A stretch of 22,858 nt of DNA from Deltaproteobacteria bacterium (GTDB lineage: Bacteria > Desulfobacterota > Desulfobacteria > Desulfobacterales > BuS5), in NCBI GenBank assembly GCA_021157555.1, contig JAGGWL010000261.1:1-22858 (forward strand). Reading direction: 5' to 3'. Numbering within the stretch: position 1 is the first letter of the stretch; each line of letters starts with the position of its first letter. This document shows, in pieces, positions 7,562-15,772 of the stretch. Made by a program: the position numbers and the translations under genes. The notes below the pieces were generated by a model. The model saw only the letters and a program-made list of their open reading frames with translations. It was not told the DNA's origin and did not search any database.

Positions 7562-8896
7562 ATGGAGAGAAAAATCAAGCCTAAGAAAAAAAATACACGC
7601 AGCATTCAACTTTCCGAATATTTTGCATTTATGCTATACAACCTCTGCTGGAGCCTTGCCATACCTTTCCTCCGCACAAACAGCAGAATTAAAGACGGAT
7701 TTGAGCAGCGTCTTTTAAAAAAAGAATTACCTGAAGCAGACTTGTGGATCCAGGCTGCATCTGCAGGGGAAGCTTATCTTGCCTGGATTTTTGTTAAACA
7801 TTTGAAACTTACCAACTCTTTGATAAGTCCTTTAAGAATACTGATAACATCCAACACAAAACAGGGAATTGAAATACTTGAGCGTGCAGCGGATGATATT
7901 ATGCTGTCCCAAAAGAAAAAAATAATATTTATATCCTATTTTCCCTTTGACAAGCCTGCCATAATGAAAAAGGCGGTCAAAAAAGTTTGTCCAAAATTAA
8001 TGGTTCTGCTGGAAACTGAAATCTGGCCTGGCCTTATGATGGCTTTAAAAAAAAGAGGGTGCAAGATTGTTATTATAAACGGCAGACTAACCTTGAAAAG
8101 CTTTAATAGATATATGCTTTGGCAATCTATCTGCCGCAGATTAAGCCCTGACAAAATTTTTGCTGTTTCTGCCCAAGATACAAAACGGTTCAGCCTGCTG
8201 TTCGGCAAAGAGCATGTGCTAACTATGCCTAACATGAAATTCGACAGTATTAATGGCCAATCATCTGCTATGGATGGGAAAAACCATTTAAATGCTTTTC
8301 TTCCGACGGGCACACCTTTTATTGTACTAGGTTCAATCAGAAGCGAGGAAGAAAAGCAGGTTCAAGACATTATCCTGCATCTGCTGCAAAAACATCCGGA
8401 TATAATTATCGGGCTTTTTCCCAGACATATGCACAGAATTGAAAACTGGAAAAAAAGGTTAAGTAGTATATCAATAAAATGGAGGTTACGCTCTGAAACA
8501 GACAAAAGCGTCTCTTTAGGCACGGTAATTTTGTGGAATGTTTTTGGAGAACTGGGAGCGGCATATGAAACATCAACGGCAGCTTTTGTCGGTGGCAGCC
8601 TTGCCCCTCTTGGCGGACAAAATTTTCTGGAAGCGGCTGTATGCGGCGTAATCCCTGTAATAGGACCTTATTGGGCAAATTTTGCCTGGGTTGGCAATGA
8701 AATATTTAAACAGGGACTTGTTATAAGTGCTAACAACGCAAATGCTGTTGCCGATATTTTAGAAAAAAAGATCAAGCATCCTGAACAGCGCGACAAAGTG
8801 CGCAAGATAGCAGGCAGTTACATAGCAGAACGCCAGGGTGGGACAAAAACAGTTTGTTCATATGCGGAAAAAATATTGTTTCCTCCTTGTTCCTGA
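7562..8896 (+). CDS. waaA: 3-deoxy-D-manno-octulosonic acid transferase
   Basis: GT30 glycosyltransferase that adds Kdo from CMP-Kdo to lipid A precursor at the inner membrane, so the cell makes lipopolysaccharide. Visible features: an N-terminal hydrophobic stretch (FAFMLYNLCWSLAIPFL), WIQAASAGEAYLA with the conserved Ser-x-Gly-Glu (the Glu is the catalytic base in the family), LETEIWPGL, INGRLTLKSF, and the C-terminal donor site FVGGSLAPLGGQNFLEAA. From ATG 7562 it is 444 residues. A TTG at 7538 would add eight residues; neither has a convincing ribosome-binding site, so the start is uncertain. The last 79 bases overlap the convergent PPTase gene. Confidence 0.93.
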   Translation: MERKIKPKKKNTRSIQLSEYFAFMLYNLCWSLAIPFLRTNSRIKDGFEQRLLKKELPEADLWIQAASAGEAYLAWIFVKHLKLTNSLISPLRILITSNTKQGIEILERAADDIMLSQKKKIIFISYFPFDKPAIMKKAVKKVCPKLMVLLETEIWPGLMMALKKRGCKIVIINGRLTLKSFNRYMLWQSICRRLSPDKIFAVSAQDTKRFSLLFGKEHVLTMPNMKFDSINGQSSAMDGKNHLNAFLPTGTPFIVLGSIRSEEEKQVQDIILHLLQKHPDIIIGLFPRHMHRIENWKKRLSSISIKWRLRSETDKSVSLGTVILWNVFGELGAAYETSTAAFVGGSLAPLGGQNFLEAAVCGVIPVIGPYWANFAWVGNEIFKQGLVISANNANAVADILEKKIKHPEQRDKVRKIAGSYIAERQGGTKTVCSYAEKILFPPCS

Positions 8897-9480
8897 TTTT
8901 TAATCTCCTTAACAACCACCCATTTTATAATATCTGAATTTTTCACCACAGATGCAACATGCCCTTTTAAAAAAAAATGCTCCACCAGCCATATTTCATC
9001 CATGTATTTTATAATAAGGTGATTCTCATCAAGTATTTCTGTAATCCTGCACCTTAAAAGATCTTTAATGCCTGTTCCGTTTAATTTTATTACAGCCTCC
9101 TTGGCAGTCCAATATCTAAAAAAAAGTTTACAGGGCTCTTCAGATGAAAGAGCCCATTCTTTTTGACTTGCCGTTTTTTTAAAAAGAGCCTTGGAACATG
9201 GCCGGATTTTTTCTATATCAATTCCGATACTTGTTAATGATGCTACACCTGCGACATATTCATCCTTGTGGGTGATAGACCAGTATTTACCGTCATATGG
9301 TTTAGGAACTCCCTGATCATCTTTTGCTGCTTTGGTTAAAATAAACCCTTTTTTACGCGCTGAAATTGCAAGCGCTTTTCTCGCATAGCTGCTCAAGAAC
9401 AAGACTTTTTCCCTGCCGGTAAGAAGGCGATCTTTTTCAGGTACAGGTAGTATAACGGGATAAAGAATATTCACAGACAT
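8818..9480 (-). CDS. Sfp-type 4'-phosphopantetheinyl transferase
   Basis: Transfers the phosphopantetheine arm of coenzyme A to carrier proteins. The 220-residue length and pseudo-dimeric pattern fit the Sfp/EntD class rather than the short AcpS class. Key motifs: VPKPYDGKYWSITHKDEYVA (58-77), IGIDIEKIRP with magnesium-binding Asp88 and Glu90, and FFRYWTAKEAVIKLNGTG with Glu128 and Lys132. It follows rsmI by nine bases and is the last gene of the long minus-strand translation cluster. No polyketide or peptide synthetase gene is nearby, so the substrate may be the fatty acid carrier protein. About 26 C-terminal residues are encoded opposite the 3' end of waaA and show no family motif. Confidence 0.88.
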   Translation of the reverse strand: MSVNILYPVILPVPEKDRLLTGREKVLFLSSYARKALAISARKKGFILTKAAKDDQGVPKPYDGKYWSITHKDEYVAGVASLTSIGIDIEKIRPCSKALFKKTASQKEWALSSEEPCKLFFRYWTAKEAVIKLNGTGIKDLLRCRITEILDENHLIIKYMDEIWLVEHFFLKGHVASVVKNSDIIKWVVVKEIKNQEQGGNNIFSAYEQTVFVPPWRSAM

Positions 9481-9489
9481 CTTTTATTT

Positions 9490-10371
9490 TTAAAACTCTT
9501 CTTTATTCTCAAGATGCTTCTTTATTTTAACCGCATCATTATAAATACTTTTTTTGGAAACACCGAATTGTGCTGCGATTTCTTTTGAGAGTTCCAAAAT
9601 GCTTTTATCCGACAATTCAAGTCTTTTTGTGATTTCATCACTGATAACATCGGGTGCAACAATTGCTTTTTCTGTGCGCCCGCTTATTATAAGCGTACAT
9701 TCCCCTTTAAGAAAAGAACGTTTTTGAATATTGTCTAAAATAACCGAGACAGGACCCCGAATGAATTCTTCATGCAGCTTTGTCATTTCACGGCCAAGGA
9801 CTCCATCTCTGTCACCTACTGTTTCGATTATTTCACCCAAAAACCGTTCTATTCTTTTGGTTGATTCATAAAATATGATGGTTTTCAACTCAGAGGCCAG
9901 ATCTTTTAACTGTCTCAGACGTTTCCCCTTTTTTTTGGAAAGAAATCCCATAAAAATAAAGAAATCGGTAGGGAATCCCGCAACAGAAAGAGCAGTTAGG
10001 GTAGCAGACGCGCCTGGAATCGGAATTATTTTTATAGATTCCGCAACCGCCTTTTTAATAAGGCGGTATCCCGGATCAGAGACCAGGGGGGTTCCTGCAT
10101 CAGATACTAATGCAATTGACAATCCATCATTCAATTTTTCAATCAATCTCGCTGCACACTCAGCCTCATTATGTTCATAATAAGCGGCCAGGCGATTATT
10201 TATTTTATAAAAGGCAAGAAGGCTACCCGTCTTTCTGGTATCTTCCGCAGCGATAAGATCGACTTCTCCAAGAACCTTGAGTGCCCTTAGTGTAATATCA
10301 GCTCTGTTACCTATAGGTGTTGAAACAATATAGAGGCAACCCTTGGTACCGTTGTTTCCTGTGTTATCCAT
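9490..10371 (-). CDS. rsmI: 16S rRNA (cytidine1402-2'-O)-methyltransferase
   Basis: Tetrapyrrole-methylase-fold enzyme that 2'-O-methylates C1402 in the decoding centre of 16S rRNA. Recognised from LYIVSTPIGNRADITLRAL near the start, AAEDTRKTG, LVSDAGTPLVSDPGY (the SAM-binding loop) and IPGASATLTAL, then a C-terminal small domain (SIKELSKEIAAQFGVSK-like helix). I chose ATG 10371 (293 residues), which overlaps the yraN stop as ATGGATAA; the TTG four codons upstream has no better ribosome-binding site. YraN and RsmI are commonly adjacent in bacteria. Confidence 0.95.
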   Translation of the reverse strand: MDNTGNNGTKGCLYIVSTPIGNRADITLRALKVLGEVDLIAAEDTRKTGSLLAFYKINNRLAAYYEHNEAECAARLIEKLNDGLSIALVSDAGTPLVSDPGYRLIKKAVAESIKIIPIPGASATLTALSVAGFPTDFFIFMGFLSKKKGKRLRQLKDLASELKTIIFYESTKRIERFLGEIIETVGDRDGVLGREMTKLHEEFIRGPVSVILDNIQKRSFLKGECTLIISGRTEKAIVAPDVISDEITKRLELSDKSILELSKEIAAQFGVSKKSIYNDAVKIKKHLENKEEF

Positions 10372-10738
10372 AGGCAAGGTCAAAGGCGTTTTTTATTATT
10401 TCTATTTCAGGAACTTTTCTTGAAAAATTTATTGCCACTACATCAAATCTTGCTTTGGCATTGCTTAGCTTTTTTGTTTTAAGATAGTAAAGTGCAACCA
10501 TAGATATTTTCTTTTGCTTACCAAATGTTACTGCGTATTTGGAACTTCCGTAAAATAACGATCTTCTTGCCTTAACCTCTATAAAAACAATAGTATTTCC
10601 ATCTTTTGCGATAATATCAATCTCTCCGATTTTTGTACGATAATTTTTTTGCAGAATCTTGTATCCCATTTTTTTCGAAAGATAATCAGAAGCTATAGAT
10701 TCACTTTTTTCTCCAAATTTTTGATTATTATTAAGCAT
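10364..10738 (-). CDS. yraN: YraN / UPF0102 family nuclease-like protein
   Basis: A 124-residue member of UPF0102, a family with an endonuclease-like fold. GEIDIIAKDGNTIVFIEVKAR (about residues 38-58) carries the spaced acidic residues and the E-x-K of the PD-(D/E)xK core, and the N-terminus has the family's G-x-x-x-E helix (FGEKSESIASDYL). The cellular role of the family is not settled; proposals link it to DNA processing. Its stop overlaps the rsmI start by eight bases and it begins 11 bases after rnhB, so it is within the translation/maturation run. Confidence 0.9.
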   Translation of the reverse strand: MLNNNQKFGEKSESIASDYLSKKMGYKILQKNYRTKIGEIDIIAKDGNTIVFIEVKARRSLFYGSSKYAVTFGKQKKISMVALYYLKTKKLSNAKARFDVVAINFSRKVPEIEIIKNAFDLAYG

Positions 10739-10749
10739 GATCCGGAAAT

Positions 10750-11400
10750 CTATAAATATTCTTTAACTCCTTTAAAGGTACACCTGTGAATAGGAGACGG
10801 GCCAAACTTTTTTATCGCTTCTTTATGAACCTTGGTAGGATAACCCTTATGCCTTGAAAAACCGAATTGAGGATATTTTTCATCATATTTTTTCATAAGC
10901 CTGTCACGCGTTACCTTGGCGATAATGGATGCGGCGGCAATTGAAATGCTTAGAGAGTCACCTTTGATAATTGTAGTTTGGGGGAGCTCGGATGGAATAG
11001 TAAATGTGCCGTCAATAAGCAGGAAATCGGGGTTGATTTCAAGGTTTTTAACTGCTTTAAACATTGACATCAGAGTTGCCTGAAGTATGTTAATCCGATC
11101 AATTTCTGCAGAATCTACTATGCCTGTCGCTATTGCAAGTGCATGTGTACAAATTTGATCATAAAAGTAATCACGTTTTAAAGGAGTTAATTTTTTTGAA
11201 TCATTAATGCCGGATACTGCAAATAAATCAGGAAGAATTACTGCTGCCGAAACAACCGGGCCTGCCAGAGGACCTCGGCCGGCTTCATCCAAGCCGGCAA
11301 TTTTGAAAAAACCTTTACTGGAAGCTTCCCTTTCAAACTTCCACCAGTCCTGTCCTGCCCGATCTTTAATCAGTACCTTAATCGGAACTTTAATAGACAA
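10750..11400 (-). CDS. rnhB: Ribonuclease HII
   Basis: Cleaves RNA in RNA-DNA hybrids and removes single misincorporated ribonucleotides from DNA. The N-terminal motif IAGLDEAGRGPLAGPVVSAA contains the catalytic Asp-Glu pair and the GRG ribonucleotide-recognition motif. The later parts LLIDGTF and KGDSLSISIAAASIIAKVTRD supply the other catalytic aspartates, and FSRHKGYPT is the conserved C-terminal loop. The 216-residue length is typical. The only plausible start is TTG at 11400, with AAGG about ten bases upstream, lying 14 bases after the rplS stop. Confidence 0.95.
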   Translation of the reverse strand: MSIKVPIKVLIKDRAGQDWWKFEREASSKGFFKIAGLDEAGRGPLAGPVVSAAVILPDLFAVSGINDSKKLTPLKRDYFYDQICTHALAIATGIVDSAEIDRINILQATLMSMFKAVKNLEINPDFLLIDGTFTIPSELPQTTIIKGDSLSISIAAASIIAKVTRDRLMKKYDEKYPQFGFSRHKGYPTKVHKEAIKKFGPSPIHRCTFKGVKEYL

Positions 11401-11414
11401 TATAGCTATACCTT

Positions 11415-11762
11415 CTAATTAAAACGTCGCTCTTTTATTCTGGCAGCCTTACCTCGTAAGTCACGAAGATAATATATTTTTGATCTGCGCACACGCCCCC
11501 TTGTTACAACTTCGATTTTATCTATGGCAGGGGAATTTAATAGAAAAATTCGTTCAACGCCGATACCGTATGAAACCTTACGTACCGTAAAAGTTGCGTT
11601 TGATTGCCCCTTGCGTTTGCTGACTACAACCCCTTCAAAAACCTGAATACGTTCTTTTTCACCTTCTCTTATTTTTGCATGTACCTTGACAGTATCTCCG
11701 GAACGAAAATCCGGTATATCAAGCCTCATGTTTTCTCTATTAAGATGATCTATGATTTGCAT
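11415..11762 (-). CDS. rplS: 50S ribosomal protein L19
   Basis: Large-subunit ribosomal protein at the 30S-50S interface, 115 residues. Recognised from FRSGDTVKVHAKIREGEKERIQ, FEGVVVSKRKG and SYGIGVERIFLLNSP, followed by the basic tail RGRVRRSKIYYLRDLRGKAA. AAGGAG lies seven bases before the ATG. It belongs to the conserved rpsP-rimM-trmD-rplS cluster, here with a methyltransferase gene inserted between trmD and rplS. Confidence 0.97.
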   Translation of the reverse strand: MQIIDHLNRENMRLDIPDFRSGDTVKVHAKIREGEKERIQVFEGVVVSKRKGQSNATFTVRKVSYGIGVERIFLLNSPAIDKIEVVTRGRVRRSKIYYLRDLRGKAARIKERRFN

Positions 11763-11798
11763 AATGTCTCCTTATTTAAAAAACCTTCTATAGAAGGT

Positions 11799-12368
11799 TC
11801 ATACTCCCAACAGCCTGTCCAGCATTATCGCTGCGGCAGATCTGACAGAAAGATGATTATAGTCTGTACCGCCCTTGATCGGTTCAAGCAAATAATCGGC
11901 ACTTTTTATAAATTCTTCAGTGAGTCCCCACGCTGTTCCGAATAATAATAGATATGCCCCATCACTTTGAAGCATCGTACGAAAATTATCAATATCCAGT
12001 TTTCGCCCAAAATTTCTTGATGACGTGACAACTATTTTTGGAACCAACTCATACTTATCTTGTATATCTACAACAACCTCATCCAGAGAAGATTTTATAC
12101 TTATTAACTCAAGAGCTTTGCGTCTTGTAGGATTATACTTGGCCCCGGCTCCTTCTGTCCAGTGCGAGGTTATTTTTTTAACGAACTGCTGCTGATCCAT
12201 TAAAGGCGTTACAATATAAAATGCTTTAACACCGTAAGTTTTAGCCGCCCTTGACATATCATGAATATCAAGATTTGTTACAGCAGATGTAATGATATCG
12301 CCATTACGATTAACTACCGGATAATGCATCAGCGCCATGTAAAGATTGGCAGCGTATAATTTTTTCAA
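11799..12368 (-). CDS. SPOUT-like RNA methyltransferase (TM1570-type) next to trmD
   Basis: A 189-residue protein of the uncharacterised SAM-dependent RNA methyltransferase family that often sits beside trmD. Motifs include LYMALMHYPVVNRNGDI, TSAVTNLDIHDMSRAAKTYG near the N-terminus, LLLFGTAWGLTEEF in the middle and LEPIKGGTDYNHLSVRSAAA near the C-terminus, the last two resembling the SAM-binding knot of SpoU/TrmD proteins. The RNA target is not known to me. The given start is a TTG at 12368, which overlaps trmD by 59 bases; an ATG at 12338 would reduce this to 29 bases but starts inside the conserved LYMALMHYP segment. Confidence 0.82.
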   Translation of the reverse strand: MKKLYAANLYMALMHYPVVNRNGDIITSAVTNLDIHDMSRAAKTYGVKAFYIVTPLMDQQQFVKKITSHWTEGAGAKYNPTRRKALELISIKSSLDEVVVDIQDKYELVPKIVVTSSRNFGRKLDIDNFRTMLQSDGAYLLLFGTAWGLTEEFIKSADYLLEPIKGGTDYNHLSVRSAAAIMLDRLLGV

Positions 12369-13095
12369 TATTAAAACACCATTTTCTCAGAATATCTATT
12401 TCCACGGAATCCAGTCGTTTTTTCTCAAGCAAATCAGGTCTTTTTAAAAAAGTTCTGATCAAAGATGATTCAAGTCTCCACTGTTCAATTGCCTTATGAT
12501 TACCCGACAAAAGTACTTCAGGAACATCAATCTCTTCAAAACTTCCTGGCCTGGTATAATGCGCATGCTCCAGCAAGGTATCTGAAAATGAGTCTTTTTC
12601 CGCTGAATCAGCTCCTCCCAAAGTATCAGGAAGTAATCTGGTTACTGCATCTATAATAACCATAGCCGGAAGCTCACCTCCGGTCAGAACATAATCACCA
12701 ATAGATATTTCAAAATCTATTAATGTGTCACAGATGCGCTCATCCACTCCCTCATACCGACCACACACCAGAATAAGGTTATTCAACGATGCCAAATCAC
12801 AGGCCAAATCTTGATCAAAACTTCGTCCCTGGGGTGTAAGTAAAATTGTTTGCGAAGCAGGATTTTTTATTTTTGCAGATCTTATTGCCGCAGCCAGAGG
12901 CTCGGGTTTCATAACCATTCCACATCCGCCACCGTAAGGCCTGTCATCAGTAGAGTTATGCCTGTCCATCGCAAAATCTCTGATATTGACTGTATTGGTA
13001 AATATCCTTTTTTTTTCTATGGCCCTTCTTACTATTCCGTGGGACCAGAAAAGATCAAACATTTCAGGAAAGATTGTAAGAACAACAAAATTCAT
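12310..13095 (-). CDS. trmD: tRNA (guanine37-N1)-methyltransferase
   Basis: Methylates G37 next to the anticodon to prevent +1 frameshifting. The N-terminal domain begins NFVVLTIFPEMFDLFWSHGI, followed by RDFAMDRHNSTDDRPYGGG; the SAM-binding trefoil knot shows LVCGRYEGVDERI and SIGDYVLTGGELPAM; the C-terminal part has HYTRPGSFEEIDVPEVLLSG and WRLESSLIRTFLKRPDLL. It is 261 residues, slightly longer than usual because about 20 residues at the C-terminus are encoded in the overlap with the following methyltransferase gene. It starts 13 bases after rimM. Confidence 0.97.
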   Translation of the reverse strand: MNFVVLTIFPEMFDLFWSHGIVRRAIEKKRIFTNTVNIRDFAMDRHNSTDDRPYGGGCGMVMKPEPLAAAIRSAKIKNPASQTILLTPQGRSFDQDLACDLASLNNLILVCGRYEGVDERICDTLIDFEISIGDYVLTGGELPAMVIIDAVTRLLPDTLGGADSAEKDSFSDTLLEHAHYTRPGSFEEIDVPEVLLSGNHKAIEQWRLESSLIRTFLKRPDLLEKKRLDSVEIDILRKWCFNIEKIIRCQSLHGADALSGS

Positions 13096-13108
13096 TTGCC
13101 TATAACCG

Positions 13109-13630
13109 TTACAGCCCTTCCGGAAGATCTACGATCATTTTTCCATGTTCCAAATCAATATTCAACACTACCGACTCAAGAGCTGGAATCAACAGCTCGC
13201 TCTTCTCAATATTATCAGAATTTTTCACATCATATACATCATTACTACCTGTAGTAATGATTGAGTCGATCTTTCCAAGAAACTCCCCGTTTAATGTGAA
13301 AATTGAAAGCCCAATAAGATCAAACCAGTAATATTCATCTTCACCAGCATCAGGAAGTTTTGATTTTTCAGTGAAAATTTCTGATCCCTTTAGAGGTAAA
13401 GCAATAGCTCTGCTATAAATTCCGGTAAGTGATAAAAGAAGAATATTTTTGTGAGGCTTAACCGATTCTATTACAAAAATTTTTTCCAATCCTTCAGCAT
13501 CAATAACCAGAATTGAATTTCCTGCTTCAAATATAGAAATGGATTCGGAATACGAGTAGACTTTAACGTTCCCCATAATTCCATGAACGCCAACAATCTT
13601 TCCGATTATAAGAAGATCCTCTTTTCCCAC
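13109..13630 (-). CDS. rimM: Ribosome maturation factor RimM
   Basis: Assists late 30S assembly by binding S19 and the 16S 3' domain. The N-terminal RimM domain reads LIIGKIVGVHGIMGNVKVYSY, and the C-terminal PRC-barrel is recognisable from YYWFDLIGLSIFTLNGEFLG, IDSIITTGSNDVYDV and LLIPALESVVLNID. I chose the GTG at 13630 (173 residues, the normal length), four bases after the khpA stop. An ATG at 13687 is in frame but would overlap khpA by 53 bases and add 19 residues without family resemblance. Confidence 0.93.
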   Translation of the reverse strand: MGKEDLLIIGKIVGVHGIMGNVKVYSYSESISIFEAGNSILVIDAEGLEKIFVIESVKPHKNILLLSLTGIYSRAIALPLKGSEIFTEKSKLPDAGEDEYYWFDLIGLSIFTLNGEFLGKIDSIITTGSNDVYDVKNSDNIEKSELLIPALESVVLNIDLEHGKMIVDLPEGL

Positions 13631-13634
13631 GAAG

Positions 13635-13865
13635 TTATTCCATAATCTCAAGCACCGTTCGTTTTCTAACTTTGGCAGAAGCAGCACTTAAAATAGTCCG
13701 CATGGCCCTTGCTGTTCGCCCTTGCTTCCCGATAACCTTGCCCAGATCTTCTTTTGCTACTTTAAGTTCCAAAACTGAAGTCTGGTTCCCCTCTACCTCC
13801 AAAACCTCTACCTGATCAGGATTATCAACAAGTGCCTGAGCAATATATTTCACCAGCTCTTTCAT
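13635..13865 (-). CDS. khpA: KH-domain RNA-binding protein KhpA
   Basis: A 76-residue single KH domain (YlqC/UPF0109 type). The RNA-binding loop GKVIGKQGRTARAMRTIL contains the GxxG motif, preceded by the strand LELKVAKEDL. In other bacteria KhpA pairs with KhpB/Jag to bind many RNAs and affects cell division and envelope synthesis. It lies between rpsP and rimM, its usual position, with GGAG upstream of the ATG. Confidence 0.95.
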   Translation of the reverse strand: MKELVKYIAQALVDNPDQVEVLEVEGNQTSVLELKVAKEDLGKVIGKQGRTARAMRTILSAASAKVRKRTVLEIME

Positions 13866-13958
13866 AGATCCATCTCCTTCGTTGGGTTGTTCAAGAATTA
13901 AGGGTTAACATTTCAATATTTTTGTACTGTACATAGCGCCAGAAGAAAAATTTAGCAG

Positions 13959-13980
13959 TTTTCGTTCAGACACTAAAAAT
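13959..13980 (+). repeat. Short motif shared by the rpsP end and the ffh leader
   Basis: TTTTCGTTCAGACACTAA matches TTTTCATTCGGACACTAA at 15707-15724 in 16 of 18 positions. It includes the rpsP stop codon (13973-13975 on the minus strand). Two copies only; it may belong to another short dispersed family or be coincidental. Confidence 0.4.
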
Positions 13981-14212
13981 CTTGTTTTTTCAAAAGACTT
14001 CTTACCGTATCTGTAGGAATAGCGCCATTCTCCATCCAATACTTGATTCTATCTTTTTTAATAGTAACAGCAGCCGGATCCTGTAAGGAATCGTATGTGC
14101 CAACTAATTCCAAAAATTTACCATCTCTAGGCGCCTCGGAATCTGCAATCACAATTCGGTAAAAAGGTTTTTTTTTTGCGCCACATCTGGCCAATCTAAT
14201 TTTTACTGACAT
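13973..14212 (-). CDS. rpsP: 30S ribosomal protein S16
   Basis: Small-subunit assembly protein, 79 residues. The N-terminus KIRLARCGAKKKPFYRIVIAD is diagnostic, followed by PRDGKFLELVGTYD and the C-terminal RIKYWMENGAIPTDTVRSLL. AAGGAG lies six bases before the ATG. It follows ffh by 49 bases and precedes khpA by 107 bases, in the common ffh-rpsP-khpA-rimM order. Confidence 0.97.
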   Translation of the reverse strand: MSVKIRLARCGAKKKPFYRIVIADSEAPRDGKFLELVGTYDSLQDPAAVTIKKDRIKYWMENGAIPTDTVRSLLKKQDF

Positions 14213-14261
14213 TAATTCTCCTTAGGGTTCATTCAAAACAACTTCACATTTTGGCAAGCCC

Positions 14262-15593
14262 TTAAAACTGCAGCATACCCCTGCCTAATCCGCGCATGCC
14301 GCCCTGATTAAATTTTTTAAGCATTTTTATCATCTGAGCATAATTTTTGAGTAACTTATTTATATCCTGTATACTGGTACCGCTTCCTTTTGCAATCCTT
14401 TTTCTGCGGCTGCCATTAATAATAGTATGTTTTTGCCGCTCACGAGGCGTCATGGAATCAATAATAGCTTCTATTCTGGTCAATTCCTTTTCATCCACCT
14501 TAATATTTTTCAGATGTTTGTTCTTATTGACCCCGGGAATCATCTTTATGATATCATCAAGCGCACCCATTTTACGTACCTGAACCATTTGATCACGAAA
14601 ATCATCTAATGAAAAGGTATTTTTTCTTAATTTTTGTTCAAATTCGGCGGCTTTTTTTGCGTCTACTGTCGATTGTGCTTTTTCAATAAAGGTCAGGATA
14701 TCTCCCATTCCAAGAATTCTTGAAGACATCCTCTCAGGATGAAAAGGCTCAATATCGCCAAGCTTTTCCCCTACGCCAATAAATTTAATTGGCTTACCTG
14801 TTACCGCTTTAATAGAAAGAGCTGCTCCGCCGCGGGCATCGCCATCCATTTTAGTTAGAATAATACCACCGATATCAAGTGCTTTATCAAATGATTTGGC
14901 AATATTCACAGCATCCTGACCGGTCATTGCATCGGCGACAAGCAGAATATCTGTAGGAGAAAGCCCTTCTTTTATTTGTAAAAGTTCACCCATCAACGTT
15001 TCATCAATATGCAGTCGTCCTGCAGTATCAAGAATAAGGGTGTCATATCCATCCCGCAGAGCAGATGCCCGCGCATCCATACAAATCTGCACAGGATTCA
15101 TATCTGCACTTGAAGGAAAAACCGGAACAGAAAGCTGTTTGCCAAGCTTTGTCAACTGATCAATTGCAGCCGGCCTGTAAACATCAGCAGGAACCAGATA
15201 AGGGTTTTTTCCTTCTTTTCTTAACAATACAGAAAGCTTGCCTGCTGTAGTTGTTTTTCCGGATCCCTGAAGACCGACAAGCATAATGGAAACAGGCTCT
15301 TGCCCTGAAAGGTTCAGGCCCTTATGGTCACCCCCCATAAGTTCCGTCAGTTCATCGCTAACTATTTTGATAACCTGTTGACCAGGTGTCAAACTTGACA
15401 AGACCTCTTGCCCAAGTGCACGCTCTTTTATAGCCGAAATAAACTTTTTTGCAACTCCATAATGAACATCGGCTTCCAGTAATGCCATCCTTACTTCTTT
15501 AAGGCCTGCTTCAATATTTGTTTCAGTTAATTTACCATGACCTTTCAGTTTTTTAAATACTATATTAAGTCTGTCACTCAAATTATCGAACAT
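14262..15593 (-). CDS. ffh: Signal recognition particle protein Ffh
   Basis: GTPase that binds signal peptides and 4.5S RNA and delivers nascent membrane proteins to FtsY. From ATG 15593 it is 443 residues: N domain (FDNLSDRLNIVFKKLKGHGK), G domain with GLQGSGKTTTAGKLS, DVYRPAAIDQL, LDTAGRLHID and TKMDGDARGG, and methionine-rich M domain with the RNA-contacting GSRRKRIAKGSGTS and ending GGMRGLGRGML. AGGG lies eight bases upstream of this ATG. The frame is open for another 47 codons upstream, but that part shows no similarity to Ffh and is better seen as leader. It is first in the long minus-strand translation run. Confidence 0.96.
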   Translation of the reverse strand: MFDNLSDRLNIVFKKLKGHGKLTETNIEAGLKEVRMALLEADVHYGVAKKFISAIKERALGQEVLSSLTPGQQVIKIVSDELTELMGGDHKGLNLSGQEPVSIMLVGLQGSGKTTTAGKLSVLLRKEGKNPYLVPADVYRPAAIDQLTKLGKQLSVPVFPSSADMNPVQICMDARASALRDGYDTLILDTAGRLHIDETLMGELLQIKEGLSPTDILLVADAMTGQDAVNIAKSFDKALDIGGIILTKMDGDARGGAALSIKAVTGKPIKFIGVGEKLGDIEPFHPERMSSRILGMGDILTFIEKAQSTVDAKKAAEFEQKLRKNTFSLDDFRDQMVQVRKMGALDDIIKMIPGVNKNKHLKNIKVDEKELTRIEAIIDSMTPRERQKHTIINGSRRKRIAKGSGTSIQDINKLLKNYAQMIKMLKKFNQGGMRGLGRGMLQF

Positions 15594-15639
15594 AAGCTGA
15601 CCCTGAATAAAATCGGAATAAAACCGAATAAAAGATGGA

Positions 15640-15665
15640 TTAGGAACGGGGATGAAATAAAAACT
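15640..15665 (+). repeat. Dispersed AGGAACGAGG repeat, copy in ffh leader
   Basis: TTAGGAACGGGGATGAAATAA followed by AACTG fits the repeat consensus with a few substitutions. It lies about 50 bases upstream of the ffh start. Confidence 0.6.
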
Positions 15666-15742
15666 GTTAATTTTCTCAATTTCTACGTCAGGAAAAAATT
15701 TTATAATTTTCATTCGGACACTAATATATATCAAAATTTGTA

Positions 15743-15771
15743 AAAATAATCTTAAAAATAAAAAGTGTCAA
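15743..15771 (-). promoter_or_regulatory. Candidate promoter for the ffh-rpsP run
   Basis: On the minus strand a perfect TTGACA (15771-15766) is followed 17 bases later by TATTTT (15748-15743), a weak -10. It starts just after the acyl-CoA dehydrogenase stop and would give a leader of about 140 bases before ffh, containing one dispersed repeat copy. It is the only good -35 match in this spacer. Confidence 0.4.
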
Positions 15772-15772
15772 G

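Noticed and set aside
15594..15734. 47-residue N-terminal extension of Ffh
   Set aside because: It lacks similarity to Ffh, contains a dispersed repeat copy, and the ATG at 15593 has a ribosome-binding site and begins exactly at the normal Ffh N-terminus.
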